From positions 1 through 6,020 of the forward strand of contig CAKMZG010000139.1 in assembly GCA_929200335.1 (NCBI GenBank): a stretch of DNA of 6,020 bases, read 5' to 3'. A model generated the notes under the pieces. The model did no database searches. It was not told where the DNA came from and was given only the letters and a program-made list of their open reading frames with translations. The stretch comes from an uncultured Alphaproteobacteria bacterium. GTDB lineage: Bacteria; Pseudomonadota; Alphaproteobacteria; Rhizobiales; Rhizobiaceae. This document shows positions 1 through 5,515 of the stretch, one piece after another (position 1 is the stretch's first letter; every line of letters begins with the position of its first letter). Made by a program: the position numbers and the translations under genes.

Positions 1-399
1 AATTTATAGCGCACAGGCTATATAATTTAGCAAAAAGAAAGCGGATATAATCAATGTTCAATTGTTGAGGCACAGATTGGGCCTTATAAAAAAAATCATC
101 GGAGCGGCATTAAAATCTAAGAAATTTACAAACTAAGAAATGCACAGTAAAATTTCAATCAAAGCACTCAATCATATCAATGTCCTAAACGGGCATGTCA
201 TGGGCTCACTACATAAATTTAAGAGTAAAGGCAGATCCCAGATAAAATCATATTTATCAACAAAGCTTCGGCACGTGAGAGCCGATGCTCACGGCGTGTT
301 GCATGATAGCACTTGTGAATTAAAAGCAGCTCAGTTCAGACAACGCTACTCCTACATTAACTGTACCCAATAAGTTGACGATGCCGTCTAGACTAAGTT
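1..399. other. Stretch without a supported gene, downstream of the operon
   Basis: This stretch lies beyond the 3' end of the deacetylase gene. I found no convincing gene, tRNA or insertion-sequence end. A 77-codon plus-strand frame at 140-373 has no good ribosome site, a composition unlike a typical protein and no family I recognise. At the left edge, a plus-strand frame open from the window boundary ends with TAA at 48-50 and a basic tail (RLYNLAKRKRI). It could be the last residues of a convergent gene outside the window, but 15 residues prove nothing. A minus-strand frame with a possible GTG start at 71-73 and an AAGG at 82-85 also runs off the left edge. Visible structure is a run of eight A at 88-95 and a weak 6-bp stem (274-279 with 288-293). 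No stem followed by a T-run marks the end of the operon here. Confidence 0.5.
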
Positions 400-1428
400 T
401 CAACCATCAAAACCCTGTAAAACATTAACGGTATTAATACCAATTTCTTCAACCGCATAGCCACCTTCCATAATAAAAACCGTAGGCAGGCCAATTTTTG
501 CAATACGCTTGCCATAATTAGTAAAATCATTCGACGTGAGTTTAAAAAAGCTAATGGGATCATTTTCAAAAGTATCAACACCCAAAGAGATGATCAAAAT
601 ATCTGGGGCATAGTCCTTCACTTTTAAAAGCGCATCATCAAGGGCTTTCCCCCATTTATCATAGTTAGATTTAGGCGGAAGAGGATAATTGAAAGTATAA
701 TTTTTTCCTTTCCCTTCACCAATTTCGTCGGCGTGGCCTAAAAAATATGGAAAGGCATCCATGGGGTCTCCGTGGATGGATAAAAACATTACATCATCAC
801 GATCATAAAATATTTGCTGGGTTCCATTGCCATGATGAAAATCAACATCTAAAATCGCCACTCGTTTTGCACCTTGATCACACGCATGTTGTGCAGCGAT
901 TGCGGCATTGTTTAAAAAACAATAACCACCAAATTGATCAACAGCGGCATGATGTCCAGGGGGGCGACAAAGTCCAAAGGCAACATTCTCGCCTTCTAAT
1001 ACCAGATCGGTTGCAGTAACTGCAACATCCTTACTTGCAAGTGCAGCCTCCCATGTTCCCTCGCTAATAGTAGTCTCTGCCGCAAGCGCATAATAACCAA
1101 TTTTTCCCTCAATATGATTTGGGATATGGGGAGAGTTCATAGTACGGGTTGGCCAACAATTTGCGATGGCTTCACTATCGCATCCAGCTGCTTTCCATTC
1201 TTCAATGCAGGTTTCTAAAAATTTTATGTAGTCCTTGTCATGAACAGCAAAAACCGGCTCTAGACCATAATCACGGGGTTCTATTATGTCACCTAAATTG
1301 ACTTCTTTAACACGGTTCAAAATATATTCTGCACGTTTGGGGCATTCAAAAGGCGCAACTATCTGGCCTTCAAAAATTTCAATTTTTGCATCCCGCAATT
1401 TGTGCTTATCAGAATATACAGTGCGCAT
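400..1428 (-). CDS. aphA: Acetylpolyamine amidohydrolase (histone-deacetylase fold, zinc-dependent)
   Basis: This cytoplasmic enzyme is expected to hydrolyse acetyl groups from N-acetylated polyamines such as acetylputrescine or acetylspermidine. Counting from the start I prefer, the product has 342 residues. The deacetylase active site is complete: RPPGHH gives the paired histidines H159/H160, ILDVDFHHGNG gives zinc ligands D196 and H198, GVDTFE gives the third ligand D285, and EGGY gives the transition-state tyrosine Y324. From memory, the Mycoplana ramosa enzyme has 341 residues and the same residues one position earlier. The loop around IPNHIEGKIGYY matches the segment typical of that subfamily rather than eukaryotic-type histone deacetylases. 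An upstream ATG at 1447-1449 would add MPRMERI. I prefer the ATG at 1426-1428 because GGAG at 1435-1438 sits six bases before it and MRTVYSDKHKLRDAK aligns with the start of the known enzyme. It is the last gene of the transporter operon, which points to acetylpolyamines as substrate. Substrate preference among acetylpolyamines is not readable. Confidence 0.93.
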   Translation of the reverse strand: MRTVYSDKHKLRDAKIEIFEGQIVAPFECPKRAEYILNRVKEVNLGDIIEPRDYGLEPVFAVHDKDYIKFLETCIEEWKAAGCDSEAIANCWPTRTMNSPHIPNHIEGKIGYYALAAETTISEGTWEAALASKDVAVTATDLVLEGENVAFGLCRPPGHHAAVDQFGGYCFLNNAAIAAQHACDQGAKRVAILDVDFHHGNGTQQIFYDRDDVMFLSIHGDPMDAFPYFLGHADEIGEGKGKNYTFNYPLPPKSNYDKWGKALDDALLKVKDYAPDILIISLGVDTFENDPISFFKLTSNDFTNYGKRIAKIGLPTVFIMEGGYAVEEIGINTVNVLQGFDG

Positions 1429-1434
1429 AATTCT

Positions 1435-1438
1435 CTCC
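1435..1438 (-). promoter_or_regulatory. Ribosome binding site that decides the deacetylase start
   Basis: On the minus strand GGAG is followed by six bases and then ATG at 1426-1428. The upstream ATG at 1447-1449 has only AT-rich sequence before it. The spacing favours the shorter product. The GGAG would lie inside the coding region if the upstream ATG were used. Confidence 0.6.
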
Positions 1439-1464
1439 ATCCTTGGCATTAAATAATATTATAT

Positions 1465-1490
1465 GCGAGTGGGGTGCATGCCCCACTCGC
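1465..1490 (-). promoter_or_regulatory. Intercistronic GC-rich stem-loop between potD-like gene and deacetylase gene
   Basis: GCGAGTGGGG (1465-1474) and CCCCACTCGC (1481-1490) form a perfect 10-bp stem with a six-base loop. It stands out sharply in AT-rich surroundings. On the minus strand it begins 18 bases after the binding-protein stop codon and is followed by AT-rich sequence, not a clean T-run. It is therefore more likely a partial terminator or an mRNA-stabilising 3' end than a full terminator. Hairpins in this position are known to raise the amount of binding protein relative to downstream products. A TATAAT at 1458-1463 follows it but has no recognisable -35 box. Confidence 0.7.
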
Positions 1491-1508
1491 AGTTTACATT
1501 GGAATAAT

Positions 1509-2543
1509 TTATTGAAGTAGGGTTTCCCAAACTTTGGTTTCTAGTTTGATAGCTTTTTCAGAACAGGCTTCAACAAATTTAAACTTGGTTCCAGCAGGTG
1601 GGTTTACTTCAGGCGAATTTTTCATTGCATCGTTGAAAAATTTATCACTTCCTTTGATGCCATTAGCATAACCTGCAAAATTAGATTGAAGTGCCGCATT
1701 TTCTGGCTGCATCATAAATTCAATAAATTTGATTGCATTGTCATAATTCTTAGCGCCTTTTGGCACGGCTATATTATCAGCAAATGATGGCACACCTTCT
1801 TTCGGAAATGAATAAGCAAGACTGGCTTTTTTCTCACGAGCACGAATTGAATAACCACTCCAGTTTTGATGAACTGCAACATCGCCTGATGTTAAGCGTT
1901 CTAAAATACCGTCAGATGAATAGATTTTTACATGAGTTTTTTGTTGTTTCAAAAGCTCCAAAACTTTAGTCATCTCAGCAGGGTCTTCAGAACAAAATGG
2001 AATACCCAATGCAATCTGAGCGATGGAGATAACATCACTGGCAGATTTAAACATTCCAACTTTACCTTGAAGTTCTTTTGGTGGATTTAACAAAATATCA
2101 AATGTATGGATATCGCCTTTATATACATCTGTATCAATAGTGAAAGATGTTGCACCTTGCATCCATGGGATAGTATATTTGTTGCCTGTATCCCAGAAGG
2201 AATTTTTGAAATCATCGGCTATATTTTCATAACCTGCTAATTTGCTTGCATTAATTTCTTGCAGCAAGCCCTCTTTGATGAAAATTTCCACAAAATTATG
2301 GCTTGGCACAACAATATCATAACCTGTTGCACCAGACTTTAATTTCGCAAGTAATGTTTCATTTGAATCAAATGTATCAAGGGTAACGGAAATGCCTGTT
2401 TCTTTTTCAAATTTTTTAATGAGATCAGGTGATGTGTAATCAGTCCAATTGTATATAAATAACTCTTCTGCCGCTAAAGCTGATGTCATTCCTAATGACA
2501 AGGTAATGGCAGAAGCGCCTAAAAATTTAATGAATTTCTTCAT
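1509..2543 (-). CDS. potD: Periplasmic polyamine-binding protein of an ABC transporter (PotD/PotF family)
   Basis: This is the extracytoplasmic receptor that binds polyamine and delivers it to the two permeases. It has 344 residues, normal for the family. The N-terminus (MKKFIKF, then a hydrophobic stretch) is a Sec signal peptide with a likely cut after SALA at residue 24, and no lipobox cysteine. Family landmarks are FIYNWTDY (28-36), where W33 and Y36 correspond to pocket residues, VVPSHNF (78-84), QNWSGY (226-231) with W228, and ADNIAVP with D256. By an alignment done from memory, acidic E171 of E. coli PotD is D170 here, D168 is S167 and Y85 is N83, so the exact ligand may differ. The ATG has a strong Shine-Dalgarno (GGAGGG, 2549-2554) five bases upstream. 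It lies 25 bp after the potC-like gene and just before the deacetylase. The gene order ATPase, permease, permease, receptor matches E. coli potABCD; PotF-type naming would be equally defensible. Confidence 0.9.
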   Translation of the reverse strand: MKKFIKFLGASAITLSLGMTSALAAEELFIYNWTDYTSPDLIKKFEKETGISVTLDTFDSNETLLAKLKSGATGYDIVVPSHNFVEIFIKEGLLQEINASKLAGYENIADDFKNSFWDTGNKYTIPWMQGATSFTIDTDVYKGDIHTFDILLNPPKELQGKVGMFKSASDVISIAQIALGIPFCSEDPAEMTKVLELLKQQKTHVKIYSSDGILERLTSGDVAVHQNWSGYSIRAREKKASLAYSFPKEGVPSFADNIAVPKGAKNYDNAIKFIEFMMQPENAALQSNFAGYANGIKGSDKFFNDAMKNSPEVNPPAGTKFKFVEACSEKAIKLETKVWETLLQ

Positions 2544-2548
2544 GATTT

Positions 2549-2554
2549 CCCTCC
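2549..2554 (-). promoter_or_regulatory. Strong Shine-Dalgarno of the binding-protein gene
   Basis: GGAGGG on the minus strand lies five bases before the ATG at 2541-2543. It is the best ribosome site in the operon. This fits the need for a binding protein in excess of the membrane components. Confidence 0.75.
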
Positions 2555-2568
2555 AGTTTAAAGTTGTC

Positions 2569-3393
2569 TTATCGTTTTTTTCCGATCCAATAAGACAAGG
2601 TTACGAATATGATCGAAATAATAAGTAATATGGTTGATACAGCATTTATCTCTGGTGTAATGCCTTTACGTACAATGCCATAAATATATATAGGCAAAGT
2701 ATTTGCACCAGCTTCAGCAACCATCAAAGTGATGATGAAATCGTCAATGGATATAATGAACGCCAACATTGCGCCAGAAAAAATACCCGGCGCCAAAAGC
2801 GGCAAAGTAATTAGGCGTAGGGTGTCCGATTTATTGGCATATAGATCTTGAGCTGCAACTTCTAAGCCTTCATCCATGCCCTGTAAACGCGCGCGAATAG
2901 GCATATAGGCAAATGGGATACAAAATACAGTATGGGCAATTATAATGTTACCAAGCCCTAGAGATAATCCAATAGCAGAGAAGAATGTTAGTGTTGCTAC
3001 AGCCGTAACAATTTCTGGAATCATCAAAGGTAGGATAATGACACCGGTGAATACAGATTTATATTTTATTTTTTTACTACGTCCAATTGCAAGTGCAGCC
3101 ATGGTAGCAAAGATGGTTGCAAATAAAGTTGCAAAAACTGCAATGATCATGCTGTTTTTAGCTGCGCGCTGAATGTCATCATTTGCAAAGGCTTTAAAAT
3201 ACCACGCGACACTAAAGCTTTCCCACACTGTCGCAGAGATGGATGAATTGAAAGAAAAAATAACTAAAATGAACAGGGGTAAATATAGGTAGATAAAGAA
3301 GCCTAATGAAAACCAAGAAAAACCGGGCAACGATCTTATATCGCGGTGTTTGGGCACTTTAATGTCTTTATCGAGGGTATTTATGTTACTCAA
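2569..3393 (-). CDS. potC: Polyamine ABC transporter permease (PotC/PotI family)
   Basis: This is the second inner-membrane permease subunit (MetI-like domain), pairing with the potB-like product to form the channel. It has 274 residues with six hydrophobic segments at roughly 27-49, 80-103, 112-140, 150-168, 203-225 and 252-270. The cytoplasmic coupling loop that docks on the ATPase starts at E178 (EVAAQDLYANK) and ends at LPLLAPG (197-203). The usual glycine of the EAA motif is Tyr here, as in the partner permease. The start must be TTG at 3391-3393: it overlaps the upstream stop as TTGA, and no in-frame ATG or GTG lies between the preceding in-frame stop (3415-3417) and it. The first internal ATG would remove the first membrane helix. 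A GTG at codon 12 or 13 is a weaker alternative. Expression is probably coupled to translation of the upstream permease. The roughly 25-residue N-terminus before the first helix is charged and cytoplasmic. Confidence 0.92.
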   Translation of the reverse strand: MSNINTLDKDIKVPKHRDIRSLPGFSWFSLGFFIYLYLPLFILVIFSFNSSISATVWESFSVAWYFKAFANDDIQRAAKNSMIIAVFATLFATIFATMAALAIGRSKKIKYKSVFTGVIILPLMIPEIVTAVATLTFFSAIGLSLGLGNIIIAHTVFCIPFAYMPIRARLQGMDEGLEVAAQDLYANKSDTLRLITLPLLAPGIFSGAMLAFIISIDDFIITLMVAEAGANTLPIYIYGIVRKGITPEINAVSTILLIISIIFVTLSYWIGKKR

Positions 3394-4283
3394 TGTACAA
3401 TTTCCGATCCATTTTTACGCGCATTATATGCTTGAATAAGCAAGGCTATTAGCACCACCGACATGATAACCACGGCTAAAGCAGAGCCAAATGGCCAATT
3501 GCGGCCTGATGAAAATTGCAGTTGCACCAGTGAACCCAACATTAAATTTTTGCCACCGCCTAATAATTCTGGAGCGATAAATGCCCCAATTGATGGAATG
3601 AAAACTAAAATTGATCCTGCAATAATGCCTGGCTTTGCAAGTGGAAAAACCACATAACGCAAAGCATCCCATTTAGTAGAATATAAATCACGACAAGCTT
3701 CAATCAGACGTATATCTAAACGCTCTAATGAGGCGTAAATGGGCAAAATCATAAAGGGTACATATGTATAGACTAAGCCCAACACAATTGCCCCTTCTGT
3801 ATATAAAAGTGTTATGGGTTCATCGATGATACCAAGCGACATAAGTGTAGAATTAATTAAGCCTGTATCACGCAATACCAATATCCAGCTGTAAGTTCTG
3901 ATTAGTAAATTTGTCCAAAATGGTATGGTGATCAATAAGATTAATAAATTTCGACGCTCTGTATTTTGCATTGCAATATAATAAGCGACGGGAAACCCAA
4001 CCAATAAGCTGGCAACGACAGAGATAATGGATATCCAAAGGGAGCGAAAAATTATTTTAAGATAGCCTGCATTAAAAACCAGGTTATCAAACAAATCATA
4101 ATCATAAAAAAGTTTTTGATATGAGGCTAATGAAAAGCCAGTTCGAACACCACCATTTGGATTTGGGATCATAAAAGAATAAACCACAATAATTAGAATT
4201 GGGATAAGCATAAAAATCCCAATACTAAGGCTGGCAGGCAACACTCCTTTATAGCGATTTAATATATCTTTTATTAGCTTCAT
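3390..4283 (-). CDS. potB: Polyamine ABC transporter permease (PotB/PotH family)
   Basis: This is the first inner-membrane permease subunit. It has 297 residues with six predicted helices near 15-38, 80-104, 112-137, 163-185, 218-240 and 266-287, and a longer periplasmic stretch after helix 1 (about 40-78), as usual for PotB. The segment PFWTNLLIRTYSW (121-133) is characteristic of the family. The EAA coupling loop begins EACRDLYSTKW at 195 and ends at FPLAKPG (213-219); the position normally held by glycine after the conserved Asp-Leu is Tyr. The ATG overlaps the stop of the ATPase gene as ATGA, and no strong Shine-Dalgarno precedes it, so translation is probably coupled to the ATPase gene. 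Its own stop overlaps the TTG of the next permease by 4 bp. Confidence 0.93.
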   Translation of the reverse strand: MKLIKDILNRYKGVLPASLSIGIFMLIPILIIVVYSFMIPNPNGGVRTGFSLASYQKLFYDYDLFDNLVFNAGYLKIIFRSLWISIISVVASLLVGFPVAYYIAMQNTERRNLLILLITIPFWTNLLIRTYSWILVLRDTGLINSTLMSLGIIDEPITLLYTEGAIVLGLVYTYVPFMILPIYASLERLDIRLIEACRDLYSTKWDALRYVVFPLAKPGIIAGSILVFIPSIGAFIAPELLGGGKNLMLGSLVQLQFSSGRNWPFGSALAVVIMSVVLIALLIQAYNARKNGSEIVH

Positions 4284-5380
4284 GCGCTTAATACCCGCAT
4301 CGCTTTTGGATCAATTGCCAAATTTACACTTTCGCCAATATTTGCTATAGGCTCACCATCAAAATGGTTTTCTGCGCGTACCTTCATGGTTAAATCATCA
4401 CTTAATGAAATTACATAGTCTGTCGTATTACCTAAATATGCGATTTCTGACACTTTGCCCAACAAGGTATTTTTTACTTTATTATCGACAAAGGCAATTT
4501 TCTCTGGTCGCAAAATCAGGGTAACTTTATCACCAACTGTTATACCTTCAATAATAGGGCTTTGTAGAATTTGACCACCATGTATTTCATAATTAATATT
4601 GTTCTCAGAAGTTGTATTGACAACAGCATCGTAAAAATTTGCATCACCTATAAAATCTGCAACGAAACGATTGGCTGGGCGTTCATATATCTCATCAGGA
4701 GTACCAATTTGTTGTATTTCACCCGAAGACATCACAGCAATTCGATCTGACATTGATAGGGCTTCTTCCTGGTCATGGGTAACAAATACAAATGTAATTC
4801 CGGTTTCACGTTGCAAGCGCTTTAATTCCGAGCGCATAGCTTGACGCAATTTTAAATCAAGTGCGGATAATGGCTCATCAAGCAATAGGACTTTTGGTTG
4901 TGGCGCAAGGGCGCGTGCCAATGCTACGCGTTGTTGTTGACCGCCTGAAAGTTGATTGGGCATTCTTGAGCCATAGTCACCAAGATGTACAAGCTCTAAC
5001 ATTTCTTGCGCAATTTGCTCGGCTTGTAATTTTGCTGTTCCCAAACGGCGTAATCCAAAAGCAACATTTTCTAAAATACTCATATGAGGGAATAATGAAT
5101 AATGTTGAAAAACCGTATTTACAGGACGAATCTCGGGAGGAAGGTTCGAAATATTATTACCATAAAGGATTAATTCACCATCAGTGATATCTTCAAAACC
5201 TGCGATGAGCCGTAAGAGGGTTGTTTTACCACAGCCGGAAGGACCCAACAAAGTGAAAAATTCGTTATCAGCAATTTTTAATGACGCAGATTTTAATGCA
5301 ACAACAGGCGGATTACCTGGATAAACTTTACGTAAATTATTAGCTGTTATTGCAACACTCAAATCAAGATCCTCACTCAA
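4280..5380 (-). CDS. potA: Polyamine ABC transporter ATP-binding subunit (PotA/PotG family)
   Basis: This cytoplasmic ATPase powers import. It has 366 residues as drawn here. The domain order is nucleotide-binding domain first, with Walker A GPSGCGKT (46-53), Q-loop VFQHY with Q92, signature LSGGQQQR (144-151), Walker B LLLDE (165-169), SALD (172-175) and the switch histidine in THDQEEA (H202). A C-terminal TOBE-type regulatory domain from about 240 to the end includes LILRPEKI. NTVFQHYSLFPHM is typical of PotA/PotG. The start must be non-ATG: the open frame begins after a TGA at 5405-5407 and has no ATG before Walker A. TTG at 5378-5380 has only a weak GAG upstream. TTG at 5360-5362 (product MSVAITANN, 360 residues) has GAGGA at 5370-5374 seven bases upstream and may be the true start. 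It is the first gene of the operon and overlaps the next by ATGA. Confidence 0.94.
   Translation of the reverse strand: MSEDLDLSVAITANNLRKVYPGNPPVVALKSASLKIADNEFFTLLGPSGCGKTTLLRLIAGFEDITDGELILYGNNISNLPPEIRPVNTVFQHYSLFPHMSILENVAFGLRRLGTAKLQAEQIAQEMLELVHLGDYGSRMPNQLSGGQQQRVALARALAPQPKVLLLDEPLSALDLKLRQAMRSELKRLQRETGITFVFVTHDQEEALSMSDRIAVMSSGEIQQIGTPDEIYERPANRFVADFIGDANFYDAVVNTTSENNINYEIHGGQILQSPIIEGITVGDKVTLILRPEKIAFVDNKVKNTLLGKVSEIAYLGNTTDYVISLSDDLTMKVRAENHFDGEPIANIGESVNLAIDPKAMRVLSA
5370..5374 (-). promoter_or_regulatory. Possible ribosome binding site for an alternative ATPase start
   Basis: GAGGA on the minus strand is spaced seven bases from a TTG at 5360-5362 that is in frame with the ATPase. 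The longer start at 5378-5380 has only GAG at 5390-5392, nine bases away. This would trim six residues from the N-terminus without touching the ATPase fold. Confidence 0.45.
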
Positions 5381-5407
5381 ATATATAATCTCTACAATTT
5401 TCCCTCA

Positions 5408-5419
5408 GCCATATATGGC
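5408..5419. promoter_or_regulatory. Perfect 12-bp palindrome in the operon leader
   Basis: GCCATATATGGC reads the same on both strands. It lies between the proposed operon -10 box (5447-5452) and the ATPase start, so it would be downstream of transcription start. With no loop it is a poor RNA hairpin, and a protein-binding site is more natural. No family can be assigned. Confidence 0.4.
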
Positions 5420-5446
5420 ATTGATTATAGTTTAGAACTAAAAATC

Positions 5447-5452
5447 ATTATA
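5447..5452 (-). promoter_or_regulatory. Candidate -10 box of the polyamine operon promoter
   Basis: The minus strand reads TATAAT, a perfect sigma-70 -10 consensus, placing transcription start near 5440. No good -35 box is found 16-18 bp upstream (the best is TATACC at 5469-5474). The left arm of the large dyad occupies exactly that space. A missing -35 with an operator in its place suggests a promoter that needs an activator. The background is AT-rich, so a chance match is possible. Confidence 0.5.
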
Positions 5453-5454
5453 AA

Positions 5455-5507
5455 TATAACCCTATAGTGGTATATTTTATTGAAAAATATGTAAATATAG
5501 GGTTATA
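5455..5507. promoter_or_regulatory. 53-bp interrupted dyad, likely operator of the divergent promoters
   Basis: The outer arms TATAACCCTATA (5455-5466) and TATAGGGTTATA (5496-5507) are exact reverse complements. Their centres are 41 bp apart, close to four helical turns. Inside them ATATTTT (5472-5478) and AAAATAT (5484-5490) pair again around a five-base centre (5479-5483). In all, 20 of 24 position pairs match. The left arm is also part of its own 26-bp imperfect palindrome (5452-5477) with 11 of 13 pairs matching. The inner 19-bp palindrome is lux-box sized and centred about 41 bp upstream of the proposed operon start, a usual activator position. The regulator encoded next door is the natural candidate to bind here, by inference only. 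Confidence 0.7.
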
Positions 5508-5509
5508 AA
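5480..5509 (+). promoter_or_regulatory. Candidate promoter of the regulator gene
   Basis: TTGAAA (5480-5485) and TATAAA (5504-5509) are separated by 18 bp on the plus strand. They would start transcription at about 5516, the A of the regulator's ATG, giving a leaderless mRNA. This agrees with the absence of a clear Shine-Dalgarno before that ATG. Both boxes lie within the right half of the dyad, which fits autoregulation. An alternative start further upstream, using TATAAA at 5449-5454, is possible. Confidence 0.35.
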
Positions 5510-5515
5510 GCATGT

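Noticed and set aside
117..141. Direct repeat CTAAGAAAT (117-125 and 133-141)
   Set aside because: There are only two short copies in AT-rich sequence, with no third copy or array; likely chance.
271..298. Stem-loop near 274-293 as the operon terminator
   Set aside because: The stem is short and interrupted, no T-run follows it on the minus strand, and it lies over 100 bases past the last stop codon.
140..373. 77-codon plus-strand open frame
   Set aside because: It has no clear ribosome site, its residue make-up is unlike a folded protein, no family is recognised, and nothing suggests transcription in this direction.
747..1019. Plus-strand frame opposite the deacetylase gene
   Set aside because: It is the antisense shadow of a well-supported gene and its His-rich content mirrors the opposite codons.
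1458..1463. TATAAT before the deacetylase gene as a separate promoter
   Set aside because: No -35 box is found at any usual spacing, and the match lies in a short run of A and T directly after the hairpin.
4861..5187. 108-codon plus-strand frame opposite the ATPase gene
   Set aside because: It is the antisense shadow of the conserved nucleotide-binding domain, with no independent support.
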